From VXMO01 sp965219405 (GTDB taxonomy: Bacteria > Chloroflexota > Dehalococcoidia > UBA6926), in the NCBI GenBank assembly GCA_965219405.1, contig OZ244736.1:1833453-1897452 (forward strand): 64,000 bases of DNA, in the 5' to 3' direction. Positions 42,898-51,659 of the stretch are shown here, piece by piece. The notes beneath the pieces were generated by a model that saw nothing but the letters and a program-made list of their open reading frames with translations, was not told the DNA's origin and did no database searches. The position numbers were made by a program, and so were the translations under genes. Within the stretch, counting starts at the first letter, position 1. Every line of letters begins with the position of its first letter.

Positions 42898-43287
42898 ATG
42901 ACGACAGATACGCCCGCGCAGTCTCAGTCAACTGACTCGCCTGCTCCTGCGCCCCCGTCGAGACCCGCCTACGATAGGCCTCAAGGGGGACGTGGACCTG
43001 GAGACCGGCCGTCGGGCGGGCGGCGCGAGGGCGGCGGCGGTCGGCGTTTCTATCCGCGTCGCCGTGTGTGCTTGTTCTGCGCGGACAAGGACGCGGTGAT
43101 GGACTACAAGCAGCCGGAGACGCTGCGGCGGTTTATATCTGAGCGCGCGCGGATTGAGCCGCGTCGGAAGACGAGCACGTGCTCCCGGCATCAGCGAGCA
43201 CTGGCGAGAGAAATCAAGCGCGCGCGCCAGGCGGGCTTGATACCGTTCACGACCGATACACTCCACGATCTGCCGCCGGCGCGCTGA
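42898..43287 (+). CDS. rpsR: 30S ribosomal protein S18
   Basis: 129 residues. The conserved S18 core begins near residue 52 (RRVCLFCADKDAV) and contains a zinc-type set of Cys/His (CLFC then CSRH), so it is the zinc-binding form. The first 50 residues are a disordered Pro/Gly/Arg-rich extension that most S18 proteins lack. Third gene of the rpsF-ssb-rpsR unit; AGGAAATG precedes the start. The extension contains many Gly-Arg pairs. Confidence 0.93.
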   Translation: MTTDTPAQSQSTDSPAPAPPSRPAYDRPQGGRGPGDRPSGGRREGGGGRRFYPRRRVCLFCADKDAVMDYKQPETLRRFISERARIEPRRKTSTCSRHQRALAREIKRARQAGLIPFTTDTLHDLPPAR

Positions 43288-43347
43288 ACGCCGTACTGCA
43301 GTGAGATTATCCCGCGGGAATAGCGGGACCCGCACAAGGTTCTGACA

Positions 43348-44448
43348 ATGACCGAACAGGATCAGAACAACAACGAGGGCGTCGTCTCGTCGCGTGTCAT
43401 TGGGGGACATCGACGCGAGACGGAGCGTCGCCGCCGGCACCGCTTCACGCGGATTCTGTCATTGGCCGGTATCCTTCTGCTGATCACGGCGCTGGTGATT
43501 CCGGCAACGGGATATTTCGTTGTTTTCGTTCAGCCTCACCGCGAGACCGCGCTTGTCATCAATGACACACGCTATACGTGGGGTAACTACCTGACACGGT
43601 TGAAGATGATTGTTGCCGAGGCGCAAGCGATAGGCACATGGGCGCCGGAATCCCTGAACAATCTGATATTTGACATGGTGAATGACCTGGAGCGCCGTGA
43701 AATCGTCAAGCAGTACGCGCCACTGGAGAACGTGGCGGTAAGCGAACTGGAAATCGACAACGAGATGAAGGCGCGGATTGTCGGCGTTGCCCACGTGGAT
43801 AATCCCGATATACCGGAGTCCGAGTACCGGGAGCGTCTACGGCTGCGCCTTGAAATCCTGCAGGTTTCCGAGGAGTTCTTCCGGGAAATCTCCCGAGAGC
43901 AGGCTCTGCAAAACAAGCTGGAGGCGGTACTACAGGAAAATATCCCGGTCAAGCTGGAACAACGGCATCTGTACGAGATTCGCTTCAACAGTTCCGACAC
44001 GGATCTGCTTGACGCGCGGGCGGCACTTGACCGCTTCGATGCAGGTGAATCTTTCCAGGACCTGGCCCGCGAATTATCAGACGATAGTAGCGTGGCCGAG
44101 CAGGGTGGAGATCTCGGTTGGGTGCCGCGCGGAATCAAGGACGAGTACAACGACGTCATGTTAGATCTGAGCGACGGGGAAGTATCCGGCCCCGTGGTCA
44201 CGTCAACGGGTGTTTCGATTTTCCTGGCTGAAGGCGAACTGGAGTTGCGGGACGTTCGCGAAGATCACATCAAACCACTACAGGATAAGGCTCTACGGGC
44301 GTGGACTGCCGCCCACCGCGCAGACCTGGTTGCGGCGGATGCGCTCAGCAGGCCGGGCGGAGGGCTTAGTTCAGACCGCTACCAGTGGGTGTTAGAGCAA
44401 CTCAGGCAGGATCGCGAACTGTTCCCGACGAGGAGCGCGAGTGAGTAA
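43348..44448 (+). CDS. Membrane-anchored peptidyl-prolyl isomerase (PpiC/SurA-like)
   Basis: 366 residues. A basic cytoplasmic tail precedes one membrane helix (about 35-60). Then come a SurA-N-like helical chaperone region (about 70-200) and a parvulin domain near 205-300 (RHLYEIRFNSSDTD, AEQGGDLGWVPRG, GPVVTSTGVSIFL). It folds exported proteins at the outer face of the cytoplasmic membrane, as PrsA does in Gram-positive bacteria. The last codons overlap the GTG of hom by 8 bases. Confidence 0.9.
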   Translation: MTEQDQNNNEGVVSSRVIGGHRRETERRRRHRFTRILSLAGILLLITALVIPATGYFVVFVQPHRETALVINDTRYTWGNYLTRLKMIVAEAQAIGTWAPESLNNLIFDMVNDLERREIVKQYAPLENVAVSELEIDNEMKARIVGVAHVDNPDIPESEYRERLRLRLEILQVSEEFFREISREQALQNKLEAVLQENIPVKLEQRHLYEIRFNSSDTDLLDARAALDRFDAGESFQDLARELSDDSSVAEQGGDLGWVPRGIKDEYNDVMLDLSDGEVSGPVVTSTGVSIFLAEGELELRDVREDHIKPLQDKALRAWTAAHRADLVAADALSRPGGGLSSDRYQWVLEQLRQDRELFPTRSASE

Positions 44449-45763
44449 GGGGGCTGCGGGCCCCACTGAACGGGGATTCATCGGCGTCGGGCTGCTCGGC
44501 ATGGGCGTTGTTGGAACAGGCGTTGCGGAAGCCCTTTCGACACAGGGCTCATTTCTTGAAAAGTCAGTCGGACTACCACTAGAGCTACAAGGCATTTTGG
44601 TGCGTGATGCCTCACGCAGTCGGTCTTCTTTGGTCGATGCATCTCTCATCACGACTGAGGCGAGAGATGTCCTCGAGAATCCTGATGTCGATATTGTCAT
44701 TGAGTTGATGGGCGGTGAGGATGCCGCCCTGCCCGCCATCAGAGGCGCGTTGGCCGACGGCCGCTCCGTTGTGACGGGCAACAAGGAGGTCATGGCCAAG
44801 CATGGCGCGGGCCTGCTGGCAATGGCGCGCGCGAAGGGGGCCAGCCTCAAGTTTGAAGCGGCCGTGGGTGGCGCAATTCCGGTCATCTCTGCGTTGGAAC
44901 GGGGCTTGACGGGGGCGCGAGTACGGGCGCTGCGGGCAATCATCAACGGGACGACGAATTACATCCTGACGCGGATGGCTGTCGAGGGCATGGCCTTCGA
45001 AGATGCCCTTTTGGACGCGCAGGAGCGGGGATACGCGGAGGCCGACCCTGGCAACGACATCAATGGCACTGACGCCGCGTACAAGCTGGCGGTGCTCGCG
45101 ACGCTCGCCTACGGCTCGCCTGTGTCGCCGGAGTCAATCTATTGCGAGGGGATTGGCAACCTGGCCCCTCGAGATTTTCGGTACGCCCACGACCTCGGGT
45201 ACTCGATCAAGCTGCTGGCCATCGCAAAGGAAATCGATGGCGGCGAGCTGGACGTGCGGGTGCATCCGGCATTCATCGCGTCGGACGCGCAGTTGGCAAA
45301 GGTTGACGGCGTTTACAACGCGGTTCAGTTCGATAGTGATTCGGCGGGGGAGCTGCTCCTCTATGGACGAGGGGCGGGATCCGGGCCTACGACGAGCGCC
45401 GTTCTCAGCGATCTCATCGAGGTGGCGCGTGGGTTGACGGGGCGCGGCGGATCACGGCCACGGCACATACTGGGCGCGGGCAGCCGGGTGCGGCCAATTG
45501 ATGAATTGGACTTTCGCTACTATCTGCGGATGACGGTGGCGGATCAGCCTGGTGTTCTCGCGGCAATTGCGCGTATTTTGGGGGACGCATCAATCAGCAT
45601 TGCCTCCGTGATTCAGCAGGAGGTCGATGAAACGGCCGGTTCCGCAGAGATTGTAATCACGACGCACCGCGCACGGGAATCCGCATTGCGCGGCGCTACG
45701 AGCACGCTGACGGCGCTCGACGTTGTACGGGAGATCGGCAGCATTATTCGTGTTGAGGAATGA
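44441..45763 (+). CDS. hom: Homoserine dehydrogenase
   Basis: Reduces aspartate semialdehyde to homoserine, the branch to threonine and methionine. 440 residues: NAD(P) motif GVGLLGMGVVGTGV (16-29), catalytic region (NKEVMAKHG, AAVGGAIPVI, NGTTNYILTRM, EADPGNDINGTDAAYK) and a C-terminal ACT domain (MTVADQPGVLAAIARIL) that usually gives feedback inhibition by threonine. The GTG start lies within the end of the PpiC gene. The threonine synthase gene follows after about 130 bp. Confidence 0.95.
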   Translation: MSKGAAGPTERGFIGVGLLGMGVVGTGVAEALSTQGSFLEKSVGLPLELQGILVRDASRSRSSLVDASLITTEARDVLENPDVDIVIELMGGEDAALPAIRGALADGRSVVTGNKEVMAKHGAGLLAMARAKGASLKFEAAVGGAIPVISALERGLTGARVRALRAIINGTTNYILTRMAVEGMAFEDALLDAQERGYAEADPGNDINGTDAAYKLAVLATLAYGSPVSPESIYCEGIGNLAPRDFRYAHDLGYSIKLLAIAKEIDGGELDVRVHPAFIASDAQLAKVDGVYNAVQFDSDSAGELLLYGRGAGSGPTTSAVLSDLIEVARGLTGRGGSRPRHILGAGSRVRPIDELDFRYYLRMTVADQPGVLAAIARILGDASISIASVIQQEVDETAGSAEIVITTHRARESALRGATSTLTALDVVREIGSIIRVEE

Positions 45764-45826
45764 CGCGAACCCAAGGCAGGTGTTTGTGGCTGGAGTTGCG
45801 GTTACATTGTCAGTAGGAGGACTGAC

Positions 45827-45889
45827 ATGGATGATGGCATGAGCCGGCACGCCTCACGTCTGGCCGCGCTAGAGACGCGGGAGGCGTGA
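45827..45889 (+). CDS. 20-codon ORF between hom and thrC
   Basis: ATG 45827 lies 6 nt after a perfect AGGAGG (45815-45820). The predicted peptide is 20 residues (MDDGMSRHASRL..., no hydrophobic segment), and its TGA ends 2 nt before the thrC ATG. The thrC ribosome binding site (GGGAGG 45879-45884) lies inside it, so translation of this ORF could open or block thrC. It holds a single Thr codon and no run of regulatory codons, so classical threonine attenuation is not indicated. It may be a coupling leader or a chance ORF. Confidence 0.45.
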   Translation: MDDGMSRHASRLAALETREA

Positions 45890-45891
45890 CG

Positions 45892-46941
45892 ATGGGCGTG
45901 CTTGCGCGATACGGCCACTTGATTGACGCCATTACGGAATCTACGCCGCAGATCACGCTGGGCGAGGGCAGCACGCCCCTGATTCGGTCGCGCCATCTTG
46001 AGTCGCAATTGAGCGTCGGTGAACTGTATTTCAAGCTGGAGGGGATGAATCCGACGGGTTCATTCAAGGATCGCGGGATGGTCGTGGCGGTGGCGAAGGC
46101 GCTGGAGGACGGTTGCACCGGCGTCATCTGTGCGTCAACGGGCAATACGAGCGCTTCCGCATCAGCGTATGGGTCGGCCTGCGGGCTGGAGAGCATCGTT
46201 GTGGTGCCCAAGGGGAACATCGCGGCGGGGAAGTTGGCACAAGCATCGATGTACGGCGCGCGGGTTGTCGCCATCTCCGGCTTGTTTGACGACGCGCTGG
46301 ACATTGTGCGGTCGTTTGCGGGGCCGGGTCCGATCAAGCTGGTGAACTCGATCAATCCGGATCGAATCGAGGGTCAAAAGACGGCGTCGTTCGAGATTAT
46401 CGATGATCTTGGGGACGCGCCGGACGATCTTTTCATTCCCGTGGGCAACGCGGGGAATATCACGGCCTACTGGAAGGGATTCACGGAATACCATGCGCTG
46501 GGCAATTCGACCCGTCTGCCCCGGATGATGGGGTTTCAGGCGGCCGGCGCGGCGCCCATCGTGCTCGGTCATCCTGTGGAGGACCCACACACGGTGGCAT
46601 CTGCTATTCGCATCGGCCGCCCGGCGAGTTGGGAGAAGGCGGTAGCGGCGCGGGACGATTCCGGCGGGCTGATCGACAGCGTGACGGACGAGCAGATTAT
46701 GGATGCGTATTCGCTGCTGGCCGGACAGGAGGGCATCTTCGCCGAGCCGGCGTCGGCGGCATCGGTTGCAGGGCTGGCAAAGTATGCCGCAGCACACCCG
46801 GAGATGCAGGATCGGCGAGTGGTTTGCATCATTACCGGGAACGGGCTGAAGGACCCGGATAATGCGATGGCCCAAGGGCTGAACGTTGAGGAGGCGCCCG
46901 CTGATCTCGCGGCTGTGCAGCGACTGCTTGGCATGAACTGA
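45892..46941 (+). CDS. thrC: Threonine synthase
   Basis: Converts O-phosphohomoserine to threonine with PLP. 349 residues. The PLP lysine is K59 in NPTGSFKDRGM; the phosphate-binding loop VGNAGNITAYWKG and the ASTGNTSASASAYG motif are present. ATG 45892 is chosen because GGGAGG lies 7 nt upstream; GTG 45886 is two codons earlier. Together with hom it gives the last steps to threonine except homoserine kinase, which is not in the window. Confidence 0.95.
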   Translation: MGVLARYGHLIDAITESTPQITLGEGSTPLIRSRHLESQLSVGELYFKLEGMNPTGSFKDRGMVVAVAKALEDGCTGVICASTGNTSASASAYGSACGLESIVVVPKGNIAAGKLAQASMYGARVVAISGLFDDALDIVRSFAGPGPIKLVNSINPDRIEGQKTASFEIIDDLGDAPDDLFIPVGNAGNITAYWKGFTEYHALGNSTRLPRMMGFQAAGAAPIVLGHPVEDPHTVASAIRIGRPASWEKAVAARDDSGGLIDSVTDEQIMDAYSLLAGQEGIFAEPASAASVAGLAKYAAAHPEMQDRRVVCIITGNGLKDPDNAMAQGLNVEEAPADLAAVQRLLGMN

Positions 46942-46998
46942 CCGTCATCGCGTGCGCTACACTACTGCAAAGCAAGTGGAAGGTCGATACTTTCCCGG

Positions 46999-47571
46999 AT
47001 GATTGATCAAGAGCGCATTGTCCGCGCCGTTGAGGAGATTCTTCGCGCAATTGGAGACGATCCAAGGCGCGACGGCGTCGACAGGACACCCGCGCGCGTG
47101 GCGGCGATGTACGCCGAACTCTTCTCCGGCATCGGGCAGGATCCGCGCGAATTCTTGACGGTGTCCTATGACGAGGGCGCGCGGGACATGGTCACCGTCA
47201 AGGACATTCCGTTCACATCCATCTGCGAGCACCATCTCCTGCCGTTCTTCGGTACCGTCCACGTGGCATATGTGCCGTCTGGGCGCGTGGTGGGCATCAG
47301 CAAGCTGGCTCGGGCTATTGAGTGCCTTGCTCGTCGACCACAGATGCAGGAGCGTGTGACGAACCAGGCGGCGAACCTTCTAGTGGAGGCGCTTGAGCCA
47401 CAGGGGACTGCGGTTCGCGTGGAGGCGGAGCACCTGTGCATGACGATTCGCGGTGTTCGGGCAGCGGGGAGCCGGGTGATCACGACGGCGTTCCGGGGCG
47501 TGTTCGCGGACGACGCTGCGGCACGGGCAGAATTCCTGTCCCTAACTTCGTCACAAAGGGCGACCTCATGA
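46999..47571 (+). CDS. folE: GTP cyclohydrolase I
   Basis: First enzyme of tetrahydrofolate biosynthesis, GTP to dihydroneopterin triphosphate. 190 residues with the zinc site CEHHLLPFFG and EHLCMTIRGV, and the substrate motif ISKLARAIECLARRPQMQER. It supplies folate for the nearby SHMT, among others. The last bases overlap the ATG of the acyltransferase-like gene (ATGA). Confidence 0.96.
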   Translation: MIDQERIVRAVEEILRAIGDDPRRDGVDRTPARVAAMYAELFSGIGQDPREFLTVSYDEGARDMVTVKDIPFTSICEHHLLPFFGTVHVAYVPSGRVVGISKLARAIECLARRPQMQERVTNQAANLLVEALEPQGTAVRVEAEHLCMTIRGVRAAGSRVITTAFRGVFADDAAARAEFLSLTSSQRATS

Positions 47572-48572
47572 ATCTCGTCGTCCAATGGGAGTCCCTGACG
47601 GCAGTCACGGCTGAGTGGCCGGACTTGTTCTCTAAATCGACGACGCAATCGATCTTCCTTTCCCTGCCCTGGCAGACGGCGTGGGCAGTTAACTGCTGCG
47701 GTTCAACGGATGAGCATCCTGTTCTGACTGTTCGAGACGCGGCGGACGGCTCGCTATGCGGCATCGCGCCTCTGAACCATGACAAGGATGCCGTCACGTT
47801 CGGACTCGATTACAACGTGACGGACTACCAGGATATTTTGTCGATACCGGGTGAGGAAGAAGCCGTTTGGGACGCGATTCTGGAACACGGGGTAGCGGCA
47901 GGGTGGGCGTCCATTGAATTGATCGGCGTGCGGGATGATTCACCGTCCACACAGATATTGGAGTCCCGAGCCGCGGAACACGGATGGCAGGCCGATCGCT
48001 CCGTTTGGGATGTTTCTCCGTATGTTGAACTGCCGGATACGTGGGAGAACCACGTTCAGAGTCTCTCCAAGAAGGACCGCCATGAGCTGCGCCGCAAGCT
48101 GCGTCGTTTGGAGGCGAGCGGGGATGCGGAGTATCGCGTCTATGACAAGGAGCATGATGAGCTGCCTGAGGCTCTTGACGATTTCGTTTCTCTGATGGGC
48201 AAGAGCAGCGAGGCAAAGTCGGATTTCCTGACGCCGGAGCGTCGGTCATTCCTGGAAACACTGACCAAGACCATGGCGGATGCGGACTCGCTGCAGCTCG
48301 CGTTTCTGGACGTGGGAGGCAAGCCGGTATCGGCGACGATGAGCTTCCTGGAGGGCGACCGTCTGTTGCTCTACAACAGCGGCTACGACCCGGAGTATCG
48401 CCATCTTTCAGTAGGGCTGTTGCTCAAGGCGTATGGGCTGCGTGGGGCGATTGAACAAGGGCTGCGCGAGTACGATTTCCTGCGTGGAAATGAGCCGTAC
48501 AAGTACGATCTTGGTGGGAACGATCGAGTTCTTTACCGTTGGCAGCTGGCTCGAGAGAACGGGGCACGGTGA
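47568..48572 (+). CDS. FemAB/CelD-like GNAT-fold acyltransferase
   Basis: 334 residues of the BioF2-like/GNAT_6 type, which includes FemAB-like and CelD-like proteins. The first half has a GNAT-like core (VLTVRDAADGSLCGIAPL); the second has the typical SKKDRHELRRKLRRLE helix and a second GNAT module (LQLAFLDVGGKPVSATMSFL, LLYNSGYDPEYRHLSVGLLL, EYDFLRGNEPYKYDLGG). Such proteins transfer acyl or aminoacyl groups to sugars or peptidoglycan. ATG 47568 overlaps the folE stop, and its own stop overlaps the GTG of the glycosyltransferase, so it is firmly part of the same unit. Confidence 0.85.
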   Translation: MNLVVQWESLTAVTAEWPDLFSKSTTQSIFLSLPWQTAWAVNCCGSTDEHPVLTVRDAADGSLCGIAPLNHDKDAVTFGLDYNVTDYQDILSIPGEEEAVWDAILEHGVAAGWASIELIGVRDDSPSTQILESRAAEHGWQADRSVWDVSPYVELPDTWENHVQSLSKKDRHELRRKLRRLEASGDAEYRVYDKEHDELPEALDDFVSLMGKSSEAKSDFLTPERRSFLETLTKTMADADSLQLAFLDVGGKPVSATMSFLEGDRLLLYNSGYDPEYRHLSVGLLLKAYGLRGAIEQGLREYDFLRGNEPYKYDLGGNDRVLYRWQLARENGAR

Positions 48573-49798
48573 CTGTTCGATCAGTGGGGTTGGTTGCGCT
48601 GCATTCCTGCCCGCTGTCTGCATTGGGCGAGGCAAAGGCGGGCGGTATGTCCGCCTACGTGCTTGGACTTAGCAGAGAGTTGGCACGGCGTGGGGTCGGC
48701 GTAACTATCGTGACGGCGGCCCATCAAGAGGCTCACTCAATGGACGTGGAGTGCGGCGTGCGGGTGGCGCATTTGCCCTCTTCGGGCGCCGGATCGGCGG
48801 CAGAGTGGGTGGCGCAGGCGGGTCAGTACGCCATGGAGATTGGGGACGCGCTCGGTGAGGGGTGTGACCTAATTCACACTCACTACTGGGCCTCGGGCTT
48901 GGTGGGGCTGGATGTGTCACGACTATTTGATGTTCCGCACGTGACGACGTTTCACACCATCGCGGCGGTCAAGGAGCAGGCGTCTGAGTTATCACCTGAG
49001 CCCCATGAGCGGCATACGGCGGAGCGGGCGATTGCGCAAGGGGCGGACGGTATCATTGCGTGGACGGGGTTTGAGGCGGACGCGCTCGTTTCGATGCTCG
49101 GGGCTGAACGTGAGCGAATCACAATCGCGCCGATCGGCGTGGACACAGAGCGATTTCGGCCACTAGCTCGGGCAGAGGCGCGGTCGCGGCTGGGCATATT
49201 CGCCGATGAGGAGACGCTCCTGTATGTGGGCCGGCTTGACCGCATCAAAGGCGCGGACGTGCTGTTGAGGGCGGCGGGGCTGTTGGCCGACAGGCCGCGG
49301 TTGCGGGCACGGTTTGTGGGCGGCGAGGTGGATGCGAACTATGCGTCGGGGCTACGCGCGCTGGCGGCTGAGCTCAACATCGCCGACAAGATTACCTGGG
49401 TTGGCCCGGTGGCCAATGATGAGTTGCCTTGGCATTACGCGGCGGCGGACGTGGTGATTGTGCCGTCGTACTCGGAGAGTTACAGCATCGTGGCAGCGGA
49501 GGCGATGGCGTGCGGGACGCCCGTTGTGGCGTCCAACGTTCCGGGGCCGGCGTCGTTTATCGAGGACGGGGTGTCGGGTCGGCTCGTGGCGGCGGGGGAT
49601 GCCTCTGCCCTTGCGTGTGCTATCTGTGACATTCTCGATGATGAGGAGCTTCGACGGCGTTTAGGTCTTGGGGCCTTGGCGGCTGCGCGGCGGATGACGT
49701 GGAAGGCAAGCACGGACGCGGTTGTGACTTTATATGACAGGGTGATTGGGTCGAGTAGCGGAGTGGCGTCTTTGGATTCTTCGCTGCGCTCAGAATGA
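48569..49798 (+). CDS. GT4-family glycosyltransferase (MshA-like)
   Basis: 409 residues, GT-B fold. The N-terminal domain starts GLVALHSCPLSALGEAKAGG and has DLIHTHYWASGL; the C-terminal domain has LLYVGRLDRIKGADVLLRAA and the nucleotide-sugar motif PSYSESYSIVAAEAMACGTPVVAS. Closest in feel to MshA and related enzymes that make GlcNAc-inositol or GlcNAc-malate in low-molecular-weight thiol synthesis; two PIG-L deacetylases follow. GTG 48569 overlaps the previous stop (GTGA). The last residues (LDSSLRSE) and the TGA are encoded by a repeat element, so the native C-terminus may have been replaced. Confidence 0.88.
   Translation: MTVRSVGLVALHSCPLSALGEAKAGGMSAYVLGLSRELARRGVGVTIVTAAHQEAHSMDVECGVRVAHLPSSGAGSAAEWVAQAGQYAMEIGDALGEGCDLIHTHYWASGLVGLDVSRLFDVPHVTTFHTIAAVKEQASELSPEPHERHTAERAIAQGADGIIAWTGFEADALVSMLGAERERITIAPIGVDTERFRPLARAEARSRLGIFADEETLLYVGRLDRIKGADVLLRAAGLLADRPRLRARFVGGEVDANYASGLRALAAELNIADKITWVGPVANDELPWHYAAADVVIVPSYSESYSIVAAEAMACGTPVVASNVPGPASFIEDGVSGRLVAAGDASALACAICDILDDEELRRRLGLGALAAARRMTWKASTDAVVTLYDRVIGSSSGVASLDSSLRSE
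49776..49796. repeat. Diverged REP-like palindrome at the end of the GT4 gene
   Basis: ATTCT...AGAAT flanking TCGCTGCGCTC, the low-GC cousin of the common repeat. It overlaps the last codons of the glycosyltransferase gene, and its AATGACA tail supplies the stop codon. Confidence 0.7.
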
Positions 49799-49852
49799 CA
49801 TGCAAGGCCACCCGGGCGTGAAAAAGGATTTGGTTGGCGCAATGTGATTCAG

Positions 49853-49980
49853 ATTCCCGCCTGCGCGGGAATGACGGTCGGGGTGGCAGGAATGACGGTC
49901 CGGGCGGCGGGAATGACGGTCGGGGCGGCAGGAATGACGGTCCGGGCGGCGGGAATGACGGAGGTAGCCGGAATGAGGGG
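49853..49980. repeat. REP/dRS3-like palindrome with a 21-bp tandem array
   Basis: ATTCCCGC-CTGC-GCGGGAAT (49853-49872), then four 21-bp units starting GAATGACGGTC (49869-49952). The units alternate GGGG/CGGG and CAG/CGG variants; one shorter unit and a remnant follow. This fills the gap before the first PIG-L gene. Confidence 0.9.
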
Positions 49981-50006
49981 AATGAAGTAACGGTGGGGGG
50001 AGAGTT

Positions 50007-50726
50007 GTGATTGAGGAGTTTGGTGAGGTTGAGCGGGTGCTGGTGGTTGCGCCGCATCCGGACGACGCGGAGATCGGGTGCGGGGGAACGGTGGCGCGGC
50101 TGGTGCGGGACGGGGTGGAGGTGTACTACCTGATCGCGACGAACGGGGACAAGGGAACGGAAGACCCTACCCTGACGAACGCGGACCTGGCGGCGACGCG
50201 CGACAAGGAACAGCGTGACGCGGCGGCGATGTTGGGCGTGAAAGAGGTCACGATACTTCAGAACGGCGACGGTGAGTTGGTGGACGGTCGGGAATTGCTC
50301 GGCGAGATTACACGACATGTTCGGCGTGTGAAGCCGGATATCGTACTGACGACGGACCCGTTCAGGACGAGCTTCTATATTCACCGCGATCACCGGATCA
50401 CGGGGATGGTGACGATGGACGCGGTATTTCCGTTCGCTCGTGATCGGCTGCATTTCCCAGAGCATGACGCAGCGGGCCTTGAGACGCACAAGACGGCGGA
50501 AATCTATTTCTGGGGCTCAGAGAATCCCGATGTGTTCGTTGACATTTCGGACACAATCGAAGCAAAGATTGAGGCGACGATGCTCCACTCGAGCCAGTTT
50601 GAACCGGATTCCGGCGACTGGATCCGACGTTGGTCGGCCCGCAAAGGGGAGCCGCGCGGCATGGCGTATGCGGAGGACTTTCGACGCTACGGGATCAGTC
50701 GCATGGGAACCGATGAAGAGGATTAG
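50007..50726 (+). CDS. PIG-L/LmbE-family N-acetylglucosamine deacetylase (1)
   Basis: 239 residues. Zinc motif APHPDDAEIGCGGT (H17, D20 as ligand and base) and the second histidine motif IHRDHR (H126, H129). These enzymes remove the acetyl group from GlcNAc conjugates (MshB, BshB, PIG-L). GTG 50007 has GGGGGAG upstream. A closely related gene lies 200 bp downstream, with repeats between. With the MshA-like GT4 gene upstream, it suggests synthesis of a GlcN-based conjugate such as a mycothiol/bacillithiol-like thiol, though a cell-surface glycan is also possible. Confidence 0.92.
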   Translation: MIEEFGEVERVLVVAPHPDDAEIGCGGTVARLVRDGVEVYYLIATNGDKGTEDPTLTNADLAATRDKEQRDAAAMLGVKEVTILQNGDGELVDGRELLGEITRHVRRVKPDIVLTTDPFRTSFYIHRDHRITGMVTMDAVFPFARDRLHFPEHDAAGLETHKTAEIYFWGSENPDVFVDISDTIEAKIEATMLHSSQFEPDSGDWIRRWSARKGEPRGMAYAEDFRRYGISRMGTDEED

Positions 50727-50769
50727 ACGATTGGCGTTACGGGAGTTGTTTGGGCAATTGAAATCTTAG

Positions 50770-50791
50770 ATTCCTCGGCTGCGCTCGGAAT
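50770..50791. repeat. Diverged REP-like palindrome
   Basis: ATTCC-TCGGCTGCGCTC-GGAAT followed by GACA, 43 bp after the first PIG-L stop. Confidence 0.7.
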
Positions 50792-50836
50792 GACAGTGGG
50801 GGGCGTTACGGGGATTGGTTGGCAAATGCGATTCAG

Positions 50837-50856
50837 GTTCCCGCCTTCGCGGGAAT
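50837..50856. repeat. REP/dRS3-like palindrome
   Basis: GTTCCCGC-CTTC-GCGGGAAT, between the two PIG-L genes. Confidence 0.85.
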
Positions 50857-50875
50857 GACGGAGGGGGTGGGATGG

Positions 50876-50895
50876 ATTCCGGCTTTCGCCGGAAT
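50876..50895. repeat. REP/dRS3-like palindrome
   Basis: ATTCCGGC-TTTC-GCCGGAAT, 19 bp after the previous one and 38 bp before the second PIG-L start. The two subtypes (CCCGC and CCGGC arms) sit side by side here. Confidence 0.85.
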
Positions 50896-50933
50896 GAGGG
50901 GATCTGAATGCGGCGGGAATGACGGAGGGCTGA

Positions 50934-51638
50934 ATGGTCGACACACAGGGGCGTCCCAAGAGGCTGATGGCGATCTCGGCGCATCCGGACGATATGGAGT
51001 TTGGGTGCGGGGGCACGATTGGCAAGTGGATCCGAGAGGGCTGGGAGGGGGCACTTGTCATCGCCACCGACGGCCGCGCGGGGACTGCCGATCCGGATAC
51101 GAAACCGGAGGACCTTGTTAAGACGCGCGAGTCAGAGGCGAGGGCGGCGGCCAAGGTTCTCGGCATCGAGGACGTGACGTTCCTAGGGTACCCGGACGGG
51201 GAGTTGGACGACGGCCGCGAGCTGCGAGAGCACCTGGTGCGTGAGATCCGACGCTTCAGGCCGGAGGTTGTATTCACGTTTGATCCGTACCGTCGGGCGC
51301 ATAATCACCGCGATCATCGGAATGTGGGGCAGGCGGCGTTCGACGCGATGTATCCATATGCGCGCGACGTCCACCATTTCTCTCATTTGGCGCAGCAGGG
51401 CTTCGAGCCGCACATCGTATCTGAGGCATGGTCGTGGAGCGATGATCCGGACACGTGGATCGACATCGCGGACTCTATTGATCTAAAGGTGGCGGCGCTG
51501 CGGGAGCACACGAGCCAGATCAAGAACCCTGAGGGGTTGATCGAACGGATTCATTCCCGGCACGAGGAGCAAGGGAAATCGCCGGGCTACCAGTACGCGG
51601 AGGGTTTTCGTGTGCATCGGTTCAGATGGCCGAGCTAG
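50934..51638 (+). CDS. PIG-L/LmbE-family N-acetylglucosamine deacetylase (2)
   Basis: 234 residues; zinc motif SAHPDDMEFGCGGT (H17, D20) and HNHRDHRN (H125, H128). It shares layout and motifs with the gene at 50007, pointing to an old duplication. Two deacetylases side by side may act on different conjugates, as the thiol pathways of Bacillus also use two BshB paralogues. It is followed 21 bp later by the PHP phosphoesterase gene. Confidence 0.92.
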   Translation: MVDTQGRPKRLMAISAHPDDMEFGCGGTIGKWIREGWEGALVIATDGRAGTADPDTKPEDLVKTRESEARAAAKVLGIEDVTFLGYPDGELDDGRELREHLVREIRRFRPEVVFTFDPYRRAHNHRDHRNVGQAAFDAMYPYARDVHHFSHLAQQGFEPHIVSEAWSWSDDPDTWIDIADSIDLKVAALREHTSQIKNPEGLIERIHSRHEEQGKSPGYQYAEGFRVHRFRWPS

Positions 51639-51659
51639 CGCGGGGAGCGGAGTGAGCGG

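Noticed and set aside
47436..47567. Upstream extension of the acyltransferase-like gene
   Set aside because: It would overlap folE by 130 bases; the ATG at 47568 overlaps the folE stop by 4 bases and starts the conserved protein.
49869..49980. Tandem 21-bp units as a CRISPR array
   Set aside because: No spacers between the units; same origin as the 40.6-kb array.
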